A DNA stretch of 49,344 bases from Merdimonas faecis. GTDB lineage: Bacteria > Bacillota > Clostridia > Lachnospirales > Lachnospiraceae. Under the pieces are notes generated by a model. It saw nothing but the letters and a program-made list of their open reading frames with translations, searched no databases and was not told the DNA's origin. Below are positions 1 to 7,739 of this stretch, in pieces; positions within the stretch are counted from its first letter, which is position 1, and the number at the start of each line of letters is the position of its first letter. The position numbers were made by a program, and so were the translations under genes. The stretch is from the NCBI RefSeq assembly GCF_001754075.1, contig NZ_MIEH01000019.1, positions 1 through 49,344 of the forward strand. The letters run 5' to 3'.

Positions 1-104
1 CTAATTATGGAAAGAACCGGTAAATTCTCAGTACCGTGCTAGTTTCCTCGCTCCATGAGATAATAACTCCAGAAAACTACAAGTTTTTTAAAGGAGTTAG
101 TGCC

Positions 105-494
105 ATGGATAAAATCACACATCAGGTCCGTGCAGAGCACTGGGCCAGAATCCTGAATGAATGTCTGAACAGCGGGATGTCAAAGACCGCCTGGTGCCGG
201 GCAAACGGGATCTCTGAGAAACAGTTCTTTTACTGGCAGCGCATCCTGCGCCGGGAAGCTTATGGAGCATCTCAGGATCCATCCTTACCTGCAGTTACAG
301 AGGCAGGACAATTGTCTCCCGTTCAGCAGTCCGTATCTTTTGCCGAGATCAAACTTCCTGCTGTGTCACCAGACGCATCACCTGTTTTCCATCCGGATCT
401 TGTGATCCGGAAAGGGAAACTTGTCCTGGAGATTGCGAATTCGGCTTCGGCAGAACTGCTCTCCCGGGTAGGAGGGATCCTCCATGCTGAATAA
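105..494 (+). CDS. tnpA: IS66-family transposase accessory protein TnpA
   Basis: A 129-residue small accessory protein of IS66-type insertion sequences. The N-terminal half (about residues 5-50) is a helix-turn-helix of the IS66 orf1 type, with the recognisable stretch SKTAWCRANGISEKQFFYWQ. The rest is low complexity followed by a short beta-rich tail. I chose the ATG at 105 because AAGGAG lies about 9 bases upstream; the frame is open back to 36. It overlaps tnpB by 11 bases, the usual IS66 coupling. In IS66 elements TnpA and TnpB assist the DDE transposase TnpC, which is absent here, so the element should be unable to move by itself. Confidence 0.85.
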   Translation: MDKITHQVRAEHWARILNECLNSGMSKTAWCRANGISEKQFFYWQRILRREAYGASQDPSLPAVTEAGQLSPVQQSVSFAEIKLPAVSPDASPVFHPDLVIRKGKLVLEIANSASAELLSRVGGILHAE

Positions 495-843
495 CGCATC
501 CGGATTTCGAAAGGTTTACATTGCTGCAGGCTATACGAATCTGCGGCGGGGCATTGACGGACTGGCATCCATTGTGAAATTCAACTTCCAGCTGGATCCA
601 TACGAAAAGGATATCCTCTTCCTGTTCTGCGGTAGACGCAGTGACCGCATTAAAGGGTTGGTCTGGGAAGGGGACGGATTCCTTCTCCTCTACAAAAGGC
701 TGGAGCTTGGCGGTTTCAGCTGGCCCCGTACAAAAGAAGAGGCGCTGGAGATCACGCCGGAACAATACCGGGCGCTGATGCAGGGGTTGGAGATCGTATC
801 CAGGCACCCGATCCAGGAAGTGCAGCCCAGCGATCTCCTGTGA
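484..843 (+). CDS. tnpB: IS66-family accessory protein TnpB
   Basis: A 119-residue IS66 orf2 protein, full length for the family. The hallmark pattern is present: a GYTNLRRGIDGLASIV-like N-terminal motif, then FLFCGRRSDRIKGLVWEGDGF and LLYKRLE. TnpB is needed for IS66 transposition but its biochemical role is not firmly known. The start codon lies inside the end of tnpA, so the two are translationally coupled. Downstream, where the roughly 500-residue TnpC transposase should follow, there is only a short zinc-ribbon ORF and then unrelated genes. The insertion sequence is therefore a left-end remnant. Confidence 0.88.
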   Translation: MLNNASGFRKVYIAAGYTNLRRGIDGLASIVKFNFQLDPYEKDILFLFCGRRSDRIKGLVWEGDGFLLLYKRLELGGFSWPRTKEEALEITPEQYRALMQGLEIVSRHPIQEVQPSDLL

Positions 844-864
844 TACATTGTGCAAAACGGAGAA

Positions 865-996
865 ATGTCTGGAGAATCTGTAGATTGGAAATGCCCCTTC
901 TGTGGTGGCAATATTGTCCTGATGAAGAATGAAGGCGGACATACTGTCATTGGCTGCGAAGAGTGCGATATGCGCATCAATCTGGAATCCAATTAA
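865..996 (+). CDS. Small zinc-ribbon protein
   Basis: A 43-residue ORF with two Cys pairs, CPFCGG near residues 10-15 and GCEEC near residues 32-36, the spacing of a rubredoxin-knuckle zinc ribbon such as those of Lar-like proteins. An in-frame GTG at 850 is an alternative start; GGAG lies close upstream of the ATG. It ends 26 bases before the WYL regulator start, so it may be co-transcribed with it. It is read in the same frame as tnpB after the tnpB TGA, which is probably coincidence. Function is unknown; nucleic-acid or metal binding is only an inference from the ribbon. Confidence 0.5.
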   Translation: MSGESVDWKCPFCGGNIVLMKNEGGHTVIGCEECDMRINLESN

Positions 997-1022
997 AATA
1001 TACGAAGAAAGGACTGATCGGA

Positions 1023-2006
1023 ATGGCTTCATTTGATCAGAAGCTCCGTACCCTACGCCTGATGGAAATCCTTCTGGATCGTACCGATGATACGCACATG
1101 CTGAACGCATCGGAATTATGCACGATTCTGGATCAGGAATATGGCATCAGTACGGATCGAAGAACGATATATACAGAGATGGAGATCCTTGAGAAATTTG
1201 GACTGGATATACAGCAGAAGAAGGGGAAAAATCCTGGCTATTATATCGGTGCCAGAGATTTTGAACTGCCGGAGTTAAAGCTCCTGGTGGACGCTGTACA
1301 GTCCTCTAAGTTTATCACGGAGAAGAAATCCAAGGAACTGATAACGAAATTAGAGAAGCTCTGCTGTAGGACGGATGCTGCAATGCTTTTCAAATATGTT
1401 TTCATTGTAAACCGTCCGAAGACAGAGAATGAAACTGTTTATTATAATGTGGACTACATCCATACTGCAATCTACGAGAATAAGGAAATTAAGTTCCATT
1501 ATGCAGAGTGGACTGTTAAGAAAGAACTGAAACTGAAGAAAGACGGTGCATTCTATGTTGTCAGCCCGTGGGCACTGACCTGGGATGATGAGAATTATTA
1601 TCTGGTAGCTTATGATGCGGCGGCTGGAATTATCAAGCATTACCGTGTAGATAAGATGCAGAACACTGAGATTCTGGAAACAGATCGTAAGGGTGAAGAT
1701 TCCTTCAAAAAATTCGACTTGGCTGCATTTGCAAAGAAGACCTTTGGTATGTACGGCGGTGTAGATGCGGAAGTCACGCTGGAATGCAAGAATGAACTGG
1801 CCGGTGTTGTAATCGATCGCTTTGGTCATGATGTATGGTTGATCCCGCAGGGAGAGGATCATTTTAAAACCAGAGTTCTGGTATCAGTAAGTCCGCAGTT
1901 CTTTGGTTGGGTAACTGGTATCGGATCCGGAATGAAGATCACGGGACCGGATAATGTGAAGGCTGAATATAAAGCATATCTGCAGGATGTGCTTGAGAAT
2001 TATTGA
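1023..2006 (+). CDS. WYL-domain transcriptional regulator
   Basis: A 327-residue regulator with an N-terminal winged helix-turn-helix (about residues 5-65, with a DRRTIYTEMEIL recognition-helix pattern like DeoR/YafY proteins). The central WYL domain (about residues 130-215) shows YHTAIYENKEIKFHY-like and PWALTWDDENYYLVAYD segments, and a C-terminal WCX extension follows. WYL domains bind ligands, often nucleic acids, and such regulators commonly sit near defence or mobile genes. I chose the ATG at 1023 because AAAGGA lies about 12 bases upstream and the HTH begins soon after. The next gene starts 18 bases downstream, suggesting an operon. Confidence 0.88.
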   Translation: MASFDQKLRTLRLMEILLDRTDDTHMLNASELCTILDQEYGISTDRRTIYTEMEILEKFGLDIQQKKGKNPGYYIGARDFELPELKLLVDAVQSSKFITEKKSKELITKLEKLCCRTDAAMLFKYVFIVNRPKTENETVYYNVDYIHTAIYENKEIKFHYAEWTVKKELKLKKDGAFYVVSPWALTWDDENYYLVAYDAAAGIIKHYRVDKMQNTEILETDRKGEDSFKKFDLAAFAKKTFGMYGGVDAEVTLECKNELAGVVIDRFGHDVWLIPQGEDHFKTRVLVSVSPQFFGWVTGIGSGMKITGPDNVKAEYKAYLQDVLENY

Positions 2007-2024
2007 TCGGTTATAGGTGAGATT

Positions 2025-2345
2025 ATGGTAGAAGTATCAAAACGTGATTGGAAATTGTTCCGTGAGAAACTTCCTGGTTGGCAGGAAAGTTATATGGAAC
2101 GTTTATGCAAGGAATATGTAGAGTTGCTGACCTGTGATAAGAAGGGTTCTGAACGATTCTGGGCACTGGAAGAGCGTATCAAAAAAGATCGCAAAGCTCC
2201 TGGCGTTATTCTATCGGTCAGTAAATCTGATATGCTGATTGATCTTGTTCGGTTAGTTCAGGATGAGGTGATTGGCCTTGGGGATCTGTCTGATTTTAGT
2301 GAAGACGTGCAGGAGAGAGTGAAATTCATGGTGCAGCGCTGGTAA
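2025..2345 (+). CDS. Conserved hypothetical protein downstream of WYL regulator
   Basis: A 106-residue, charged, probably all-helical soluble protein with no signal peptide or membrane segment. I recognise it only as a type often found directly after WYL regulators in Lachnospiraceae; no catalytic motif is visible. It starts 18 bases after the WYL gene behind a GGTGAG ribosome binding site, so the pair is likely one transcript, ended by the hairpin at 2363-2404. A role as partner of the regulator is inferred only from this adjacency. Confidence 0.6.
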   Translation: MVEVSKRDWKLFREKLPGWQESYMERLCKEYVELLTCDKKGSERFWALEERIKKDRKAPGVILSVSKSDMLIDLVRLVQDEVIGLGDLSDFSEDVQERVKFMVQRW

Positions 2346-2362
2346 TGTGAATGTGGTAAAAT

Positions 2363-2404
2363 ATGCATTTTCGGGTCTTCATATAACCTGGAAATGCATT
2401 TCTT
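2363..2404 (+). terminator. Putative terminator after the WYL operon
   Basis: Arms ATGCATTTTC and GAAATGCAT form a hairpin with an inner GGT/ACC pair, followed by TTTCTTTG. The T tract is imperfect, so the call is moderate. Confidence 0.45.
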
Positions 2405-2423
2405 TGATGACTAAAAGGTAAGG

Positions 2424-2452
2424 TTGACACGTTGATTGTTTGGCCGTATACT
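2424..2452 (+). promoter_or_regulatory. Sigma-A promoter for the PRiA4_ORF3-type gene
   Basis: TTGACA at 2424-2429 and TATACT at 2447-2452 are separated by 17 bases, a near-consensus housekeeping promoter. Transcription would begin about 2459, giving a leader of nearly 50 bases before the ATG at 2507. Confidence 0.75.
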
Positions 2453-2506
2453 GATATCATAAATAAAAGATAGGCCACCTAAAATACATGAAGGAGGTCC
2501 TGATAT

Positions 2507-4219
2507 ATGGATGAGTTATATCAGCAGATTATTAATATTTATAAAGAGACGGGTTCTGTAAAGAAGACAGCAGAGGAGCTTGGTACATATCCAATCAAAG
2601 TACGAAGAGTACTAATTACGGAGGGCTTATGGCACAGTAAAACCAGTGAACAGGTAGCAGATTTGCTTGCAAAGGGCAAAAGTGTAGCTGAAATAGCCGA
2701 GGAGCTTGTTATATCGGAGAAGAATGTTCAGTCTTATATGCCCTATTCACGTGGGCAGTATGGAGGGGAAGACAGAAGTAACGAAGCGATTCGAAGTGAG
2801 GAATATAGAGGACGGATGCAGCAGGCAGCTAAAAATCAGGTTACCAATACAGAAGCACGTTCAAAAAAGAAAGAGAATGATATTCAGGAGCAGCGTCGCC
2901 TTCTTGAAGAATTAAGATCCGAAAAAGAACGGCTGCTGAAAGAGAAAAAAGAATTCTGGGACATGATCGAAGCAGAGATGAAGCGGGTTCCTATGGCAAT
3001 GCAGCTTCATCTGGAACTGGACCTGGGATATTTCGCAGATGAACATAAGGAAGTTCTTAGAAGATACGGAAGAATGAAGGATGGAATTACCAGAGATTTT
3101 ATTGTTCCGGGTAATATGACACTGCATGGTCTTCATTATGCAATCATGAAAGCTTTTGGATGGCAAAACAGCCACCTTCATAGCTATGTTCCATATGAGG
3201 ATGAATTCAAAAAAATGACAGATGGGGGATTGGTAAAAGAGTGGACCCGTCAGGTTGGTATGTATTTTCGTTTTCCCAGTGAGAATTATGAAGATATATA
3301 TTGGGACGATGATTATGAGGAAGGTGAAAGCTTTAAGACCTGGCTGAAATCCAAGTATTGTGGACCATACTCCTATGAAGGCGTGGGAGAGCATTACATT
3401 CCTGCACAGATTGAAGTAGACAGATTCCGAAAGGACTGGCCTGCTATTCAGAAGAAAACAACAGATCAGAGAACGTGGAATGTCTACATGGAAGGTCAGT
3501 GTGAGGAAATGCTGGAACGCCCGATGCTTTGGACTGTACTAAAAACACCGGCTGAACAGGCAGATTGGGATTCATGGAAACAGGAGAAAGAGGCCGCACT
3601 GAAACAAGTTGAGAAAAAACGTAAGGACATTATCAAAAAATACAGACAGCTGACAGCCCGTATGGACCAGATCGTTGAAGAGGCAGGAACGCATTTTGAC
3701 GAAGAAGGAAATCCGACGATCGACATGGTTCCCTATTTCCGGGAGATGGAGGAACTGGACCGTGAATTAGAAATGCTGTGTATTGATTATAATCCTGAAC
3801 CAATTCCGGCATTATCTGCATTGTGTTATCGATATGACTATGGCGATGGGTGGGAGATTAAAATCACCTGTACCAATGCCTGGTACGACAAAACCGTTTA
3901 TGCCAGGGATGAAGAAGGCGATATGCTTCATGATAAAAATGGATTCGTTCCTGAGAAAGCTTTGTTTGTAGATGCCTTTGGTCAGCAAATAGACGGAGAG
4001 TTTCTGGACAAGTTGAGAGATATTCAGCGTAAGGAAAAACCAATCTGCATTGCCTGGGATGGAATGAGTCTTGTGGATGATGTTGGTGGTGTTGGAGGTT
4101 TTTGCGAGTTCCTTGAGACGATTAACGGTGATAATCCGGAAGAGAAGAAAAGCTATAAAACGTGGGCAAGGAGTCTGGGATGGACCGGACGCATGCCAAA
4201 ACCAGAAAACATGCTGTAG
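2507..4219 (+). CDS. Plasmid pRiA4b ORF-3-like protein with N-terminal HTH
   Basis: A 570-residue soluble protein. Residues about 5-75 carry two helix-turn-helix-like segments (KKTAEELGTYPIKVRRVL and a second ending ISEKNVQSYM). A coiled-coil-like, Lys/Glu-rich stretch follows at about 105-155. The PRiA4_ORF3 (IS1096 TnpR-like) domain begins near residue 165 and includes TLHGLHYAIMKAFGWQNSHLHSY in overlapping pieces. It resumes near residue 430 with YDYGDGWEIKI after a charged insert of about 150 residues. The family is widespread on plasmids and mobile elements; its function is unknown. It has its own promoter at 2424, a GGAGG ribosome binding site, and no operon partner. Confidence 0.78.
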   Translation: MDELYQQIINIYKETGSVKKTAEELGTYPIKVRRVLITEGLWHSKTSEQVADLLAKGKSVAEIAEELVISEKNVQSYMPYSRGQYGGEDRSNEAIRSEEYRGRMQQAAKNQVTNTEARSKKKENDIQEQRRLLEELRSEKERLLKEKKEFWDMIEAEMKRVPMAMQLHLELDLGYFADEHKEVLRRYGRMKDGITRDFIVPGNMTLHGLHYAIMKAFGWQNSHLHSYVPYEDEFKKMTDGGLVKEWTRQVGMYFRFPSENYEDIYWDDDYEEGESFKTWLKSKYCGPYSYEGVGEHYIPAQIEVDRFRKDWPAIQKKTTDQRTWNVYMEGQCEEMLERPMLWTVLKTPAEQADWDSWKQEKEAALKQVEKKRKDIIKKYRQLTARMDQIVEEAGTHFDEEGNPTIDMVPYFREMEELDRELEMLCIDYNPEPIPALSALCYRYDYGDGWEIKITCTNAWYDKTVYARDEEGDMLHDKNGFVPEKALFVDAFGQQIDGEFLDKLRDIQRKEKPICIAWDGMSLVDDVGGVGGFCEFLETINGDNPEEKKSYKTWARSLGWTGRMPKPENML

Positions 4220-4287
4220 CTGTCGGGATTTTTGCACATTGTTTTATGCTACATTTTAGGAGCAGACGGGGAGTCTCTAAAAATTAG

Positions 4288-4668
4288 CGGGATGATCTGG
4301 CTTGTACGGATCCGGATTTTCTCCTGAAAACACTTGGCAAGATGGGGCTTGTGATCCATTCCTTTGCAAATGGATGGGATGAGTCACCGGTAGCTACAGA
4401 GGGCTATTCGGCTCCAATTAAGTCCATTGGAAACAGCACGACTACGCCTCGTGATCTGGAAAATGATCTGGATGTTCAGATTATCTTTATGGCATTGGCA
4501 GAGAGTGTATCGGCCAGACTCAGGAAGCATGGATTTAAATGTAACACTGTAGCAATCTCCATCCGGGATAATAGTCTCTATCATTTTTCCAGGCAGATGC
4601 ATCTGCGAGAGTACCGACTTTACGGCAGAGTGTATGCTTCGGTATATTAGAAATACGGGGAAGTGCAG
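4288..4668 (+). pseudogene. Y-family DNA polymerase (DinB/UmuC-like) C-terminal fragment
   Basis: The fragment keeps the end of the palm/thumb and the start of the little-finger domain. In frame from 4288 it reads DDLACTDPDFLLKTLGKMGL, and farther on KSIGNSTTTPRDL, a hallmark of error-prone ImpB/MucB/SamB polymerases. An in-frame TAG at 4285 precedes it and the N-terminal catalytic half is missing. Near 4608 the similarity appears to switch reading frame, giving STDFTAEC in the other frame, so the piece is both truncated and probably frameshifted. It lies directly upstream of the AAA ATPase, in a run of broken genes. Confidence 0.7.
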
Positions 4669-4669
4669 C

Positions 4670-5485
4670 ATGGAGATGATTGTCGATGAGATGCTGGCTA
4701 TTTTGAATGATCGTGATGCATATGTTCAGAAACAGATTGAAAAGAACAGGAGAATTGATTTGGACGATTTATTTATCAGAGGTTTTGATATTCGATGGAA
4801 TGAGGAATTACAGGATTCTTATGTGTATCAGATTCCGGCGATTGCGAATATTGACCATTTTGAATTTAAGAGTAATATTACATTTTTCGTAGGAGAGAAC
4901 GGATCCGGTAAATCCACATTGCTGGAGGCATTTGCTGTAGCATGTGGTCTGAACCCGGAAGGTGGTACAGCCAATTATAGATTCAGTACTTATGATGACT
5001 ATTCGGATCTGGCTTCAGCAATCAAACTTCGAAAAGGTGTCTCTAAACCCAAATGGAGGTATTTCCTTCGGGCAGAGAGTTTCTATAATGTCGCATCTGC
5101 TTTGATGACAAAGTATAACGATGATGGTAAGATGCAGGATCTTCACGCCAGATCTCATGGGGAAAGCTTTCTGGATTTTATCCAGAGAGCAGACCAGCCG
5201 GGACTCTATATCATGGATGAGCCCGAGGCGGCTCTTTCTCCGCAGAGACAGCTGACATTATTAATCCATCTTGTGAAGATGGCCAAGAAGGGAGCACAGT
5301 TTGTAATCGTAACACATTCGCCGATTTTGCTTGCCATCCCGGATGCGGATATTTTTTCTTTTGATGAAGGTAGCATCCGGCAGATTCGGTACGAGGATAC
5401 GGAAAGCTATCAGATTACAAAGATGTTCCTGGATAACAGGGAATATATGCTGAAGAGATTACTTGCGGAGGATGATGACGAGTAA
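4670..5485 (+). CDS. AAA-family ATPase (SMC/ABC-like, AAA_23 type)
   Basis: A roughly 271-residue soluble ATPase that seems complete. Walker A is GENGSGKST, Walker B is LYIMDEPEAALSP, and the switch histidine follows in VIVTHSPILL. The segment FIRGFDIRW near the N terminus and SYQITK near the C terminus are typical of this stand-alone family. ATG 4670 is preceded by GGGGAAG; ATG 4691, which leaves an N terminus of MLAILNDRD, is a good alternative. The substrate is unknown. It sits between pieces of a polymerase gene and an RloA/RloB pair, so it may be a solitary passenger of a mobile element. It ends 5 bases before the RloA fragment. Confidence 0.75.
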   Translation: MEMIVDEMLAILNDRDAYVQKQIEKNRRIDLDDLFIRGFDIRWNEELQDSYVYQIPAIANIDHFEFKSNITFFVGENGSGKSTLLEAFAVACGLNPEGGTANYRFSTYDDYSDLASAIKLRKGVSKPKWRYFLRAESFYNVASALMTKYNDDGKMQDLHARSHGESFLDFIQRADQPGLYIMDEPEAALSPQRQLTLLIHLVKMAKKGAQFVIVTHSPILLAIPDADIFSFDEGSIRQIRYEDTESYQITKMFLDNREYMLKRLLAEDDDE

Positions 5486-5490
5486 GGGAT

Positions 5491-5811
5491 ATGGTGTTTA
5501 TTGTCGATGAATTGGAAAGAAGTCTTCATCCAAAACTTACAGAACACTTCCTGAAATTATTTATGGAAGCACATAAAGATTCCAGAATGCAGCTTATTTT
5601 CACAACCCATGAGGATACTATCATGGATCAGGAATTATTCCGCCGGGATGAAATCTGGTTTGTGGAAAGGGATGCTGATAATGCCAGCAAGATCTATTCG
5701 CTGGATAGATTTAAGGAGCGATACGATAAGAAGTTAAGTAAAGCCTATCTCGATGGTCGTTATGGAGCGATTCCTGTGTTCAGGCAGTTTACCTTTCGAA
5801 AGGAGGGGTAA
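5491..5811 (+). pseudogene. RloA/AbiLi-type AAA ATPase, C-terminal fragment
   Basis: The 106 residues begin with the Walker B segment VFIVDELERSLHPKL and continue through the switch IFTTHEDTIMD and FVERDADNASKIYSLDRF to a normal C terminus. Walker A and some 300 upstream residues are missing, so the ATPase cannot work. RloA/AbiLi proteins pair with RloB/AbiLii in an abortive-infection-type phage defence module, and the RloB N terminus follows 3 bases later. The joint to the preceding ATPase at about 5486-5490 looks like a deletion scar. Confidence 0.72.
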
Positions 5812-5814
5812 ATA

Positions 5815-5975
5815 ATGCCGGTCCATACTTACACCAATTGGAATTCGCGACCATCAGATCGTGAGGAACAGGTAGAGCCTTACAGGAAGTACTATTTTAT
5901 ATGTGAAGGTGCCAATACAGAAACATTTTATTTCGAAAAGCTGATTGATTTGAGAAAGGATCTGGGGATACACCC
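5815..5975 (+). pseudogene. RloB/AbiLii N-terminal fragment
   Basis: The first ~55 residues match the start of RloB-type proteins, including the conserved YFICEGANTETFYFEKL block with its acidic residues, and end around DLGIHP. The open frame continues to 6033 but the rest (SMEALSFRS...) is not RloB-like. Full RloB proteins are about 200 residues, so most of the protein is lost. The remaining DNA switches to another reading frame that encodes a different protein tail. Together with the RloA piece this is a dead RloAB (AbiL) module. Confidence 0.65.
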
Positions 5976-6104
5976 ATTTTGTTCTATGGAAGCACTATCA
6001 TTCCGTTCAAGGATAAGTTCGATAAGACATTGAAGCTTTACTCACTCATGACTACTAAGCCGGAGGAGGTTGAAGCCAGAAAGCAAAAGGAAATGGAAGA
6101 ATAA
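5961..6104 (+). pseudogene. C-terminal remnant, possibly of a VirB4-like conjugation ATPase
   Basis: In the frame of 6003 the sequence reads FYGSTIIPFKDKFDKT and then LYSLMTTKPEEV before a charged tail and TAA at 6102-6104. The pattern with an IPF-x-D core, LY and MTTKP resembles my recollection of the C terminus of VirB4-like ATPases of clostridial conjugative elements, but I cannot verify this. It is fused to the RloB fragment at about 5965-5975. It has no start codon of its own. Confidence 0.4.
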
Positions 6105-6127
6105 TTGTGAAAAGAGTGTGTGAATTA

Positions 6128-6156
6128 TTGACTAGAGATTCTCCTGATGGTATATT
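6128..6156 (+). promoter_or_regulatory. Promoter of the higBA operon
   Basis: TTGACT at 6128-6133 and TATATT at 6151-6156 with a 17-base spacer. The predicted start of transcription, about 6163, falls in the palindrome at 6161-6175. Confidence 0.65.
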
Positions 6157-6160
6157 TAGA

Positions 6161-6175
6161 TTACCCAACGGGTAA
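6161..6175. promoter_or_regulatory. Palindromic operator, probably for HigA
   Basis: TTACCC-AAC-GGGTAA is a perfect inverted repeat placed over the predicted transcription start and just upstream of the AAAGGAGG ribosome binding site of higB. Type II antitoxins of the HigA family normally autorepress at such sites. Confidence 0.6.
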
Positions 6176-6194
6176 TTTGAAAAGGAGGGCAAAC

Positions 6195-6554
6195 GTGCAG
6201 CTACTATACAATAACAGCAAAGTTCAGAAACAATGTACCGATTTAAAAACTGCAAAAAAGTTGTTTGGCGGGAATGCTGCATTAGCAACCAGCCTATTTG
6301 CCCGAATAAATGCTATGCAGCAGGCGAGTGTAATTAAGGATATTGTAATGATGCCGACATTTCATTTTCATAAGCTGAGTGGCAATATGGATGGATTTTT
6401 TGCTATAGATGTAAAAACGAGAAGAGATCCATGGCGTATTATTATTCAGCCATTAGATGAGAATGAAGAACCTTATGATCCTTGTAATATTGATGAAATT
6501 GCTGGTGTGGTTAGAATTGTTGAAGTAAAGGAGGTAAGTAACCATTATGAGTAA
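6195..6554 (+). CDS. higB: HigB/RelE-superfamily toxin
   Basis: A 119-residue HigB-like protein whose gene order, toxin first and antitoxin second, is typical of higBA. The N-terminal part has CTDLKTAKKLFGGNAALA, and the C-terminal part keeps the PTFHFHKLSG and GFFAIDV-x-R-x-PWRII pattern of plasmid-maintenance killer proteins. Toxins of this fold cleave mRNA on the ribosome. I chose GTG 6195 because AAAGGAGGG lies 5-6 bases upstream; the frame runs open from 6147 but that region contains the operator. It overlaps higA by 8 bases. Confidence 0.72.
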   Translation: MQLLYNNSKVQKQCTDLKTAKKLFGGNAALATSLFARINAMQQASVIKDIVMMPTFHFHKLSGNMDGFFAIDVKTRRDPWRIIIQPLDENEEPYDPCNIDEIAGVVRIVEVKEVSNHYE

Positions 6555-7626
6555 TTATATTGAATATAATGATAAGATTGCTTTTCATCCTGGATACTAT
6601 ATCAAAGAAATCATTGAAGAAAGTGGACTTTCTCAGAAAGATTTTGCAAAACGATTAGATACCACGCCAAAGAATTTAAGTATTCTGGTACGTGGGGAGC
6701 AAAGCTTATCAATCGATATTGCCATGAAATTATCTCGAATGTTAGGGACTAGTGTTGACTACTGGCTGAATCTTCAGAAGAGCTATGACGCTTTGATTGC
6801 TGAGTTTGAATCATCCAAGGAATTAGAGCAGGAAAGAAGAATTTTCAAGTACTTTCAGTACACATATTTCAGAGAGAATTTTGGATTGCCTGATCTTCCG
6901 AGAAAAACAAATGAGCAGATTAAGTGCCTACGTGAATTTTTAAATGTTGCGTCATTATCTGTTTTCACAAAGCAAAATATGGCAGTTAGTTTCCGAAGTG
7001 CATCTGAAGATATGAAAGAGGCTAATATTGCCAGAGCAAATGCAATGGTTCAGATCGCAATTAATCAGGCACTGAAGATAGAAGCACCTAAGTTTGACAA
7101 AAAGAAGTTTGAAAAAGCTGTTGATTATGCATTGACATTAACAACACAGCATGGTGATTTTTATCCACTGATTAGGAAGGCCTTTGAAGATGCGGGAGTA
7201 ATATTCGTAATACTTCCAAATCTTCCGGGTTCAGGAATAAATGGTGCAACCAAGAAGATTGGGCAGAATGTAATGCTGATGGTGAATGACAGACGTTTCT
7301 ATTCAGATACATTTTGGTTTACTCTGTTCCATGAGATTGACCATATTATTAATGGTGATTATGGAATTACGTTTGAAAATGAGCACGCTGGACAGGAGGA
7401 TGCAGCAGATAAATATGCGGAAGACAAATTGATTCCTCCGGGAGAATATGAGGCTTTCGTTAAAATGAATGAGTTTAGCGAAAATGCTATCCGCAGATTT
7501 GCTGAAAGAATTGACAGAGATCCGGGTATTGTCCTTGGCCGCTTGCAAAATGATCAGATTGTTCCATTTACAAATGTTGTACTGTCAAAAGCATTAAAAC
7601 ACAAATACAAAGTAATAACATCATAA
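6547..7626 (+). CDS. higA: HigA-type antitoxin with ImmA/IrrE metallopeptidase domain
   Basis: A 359-residue, two-domain protein. Residues about 10-75 form an XRE-type HTH (SGLSQKDFAKRLDTTPKNLSILVRG in overlapping parts) of the HigA/VapI kind. Residues about 215-330 are an ImmA/IrrE zinc metallopeptidase with HEIDH at 262-266 and a downstream acidic region EDAADKYAEDKLIP. Plain HigA antitoxins are about 100 residues; this long form with a peptidase domain occurs in many Firmicutes. It probably neutralises the upstream HigB and represses at 6161-6175. The peptidase could act on itself or on another regulator; that is inference. Confidence 0.82.
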   Translation: MSNYIEYNDKIAFHPGYYIKEIIEESGLSQKDFAKRLDTTPKNLSILVRGEQSLSIDIAMKLSRMLGTSVDYWLNLQKSYDALIAEFESSKELEQERRIFKYFQYTYFRENFGLPDLPRKTNEQIKCLREFLNVASLSVFTKQNMAVSFRSASEDMKEANIARANAMVQIAINQALKIEAPKFDKKKFEKAVDYALTLTTQHGDFYPLIRKAFEDAGVIFVILPNLPGSGINGATKKIGQNVMLMVNDRRFYSDTFWFTLFHEIDHIINGDYGITFENEHAGQEDAADKYAEDKLIPPGEYEAFVKMNEFSENAIRRFAERIDRDPGIVLGRLQNDQIVPFTNVVLSKALKHKYKVITS

Positions 7627-7739
7627 AGAAGTATGTAACTTGAGGTCGTCTACCGTTATCCACGATAGATGGGAGTTAATTTTTTGCATTGATCCTTGCT
7701 GCTCTTTTGGGAAATTAAAAAAGAGGAGGCATAAGGAAT

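Larger units (their letters stand above)
1..843 (+). mobile_element. IS66-family element, truncated left part
   Basis: The segment carries tnpA and tnpB in IS66 order but no tnpC. The left end probably lies near position 20, where a GTAA-beginning stretch resembles IS66 termini; I cannot find the matching right inverted repeat, so the boundaries are approximate. The right boundary is set at the end of tnpB because homology stops there. Confidence 0.6.

Noticed and set aside
841-996. UGA read-through of tnpB into the zinc-ribbon ORF, as a selenoprotein
   Set aside because: Although the frames match, the TGA is at the normal end of the TnpB family, no redox motif surrounds it, and the ribbon ORF has its own ATG.
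349-1110. 253-codon open frame on the minus strand over tnpA/tnpB
   Set aside because: It is antisense to two recognisable IS66 genes and has no protein-family features or ribosome binding site.
4342-4650. Independent 102-residue protein from ATG 4342
   Set aside because: Similarity to Y-family polymerases begins upstream of the ATG and the C terminus is out of frame, so it is a gene fragment.
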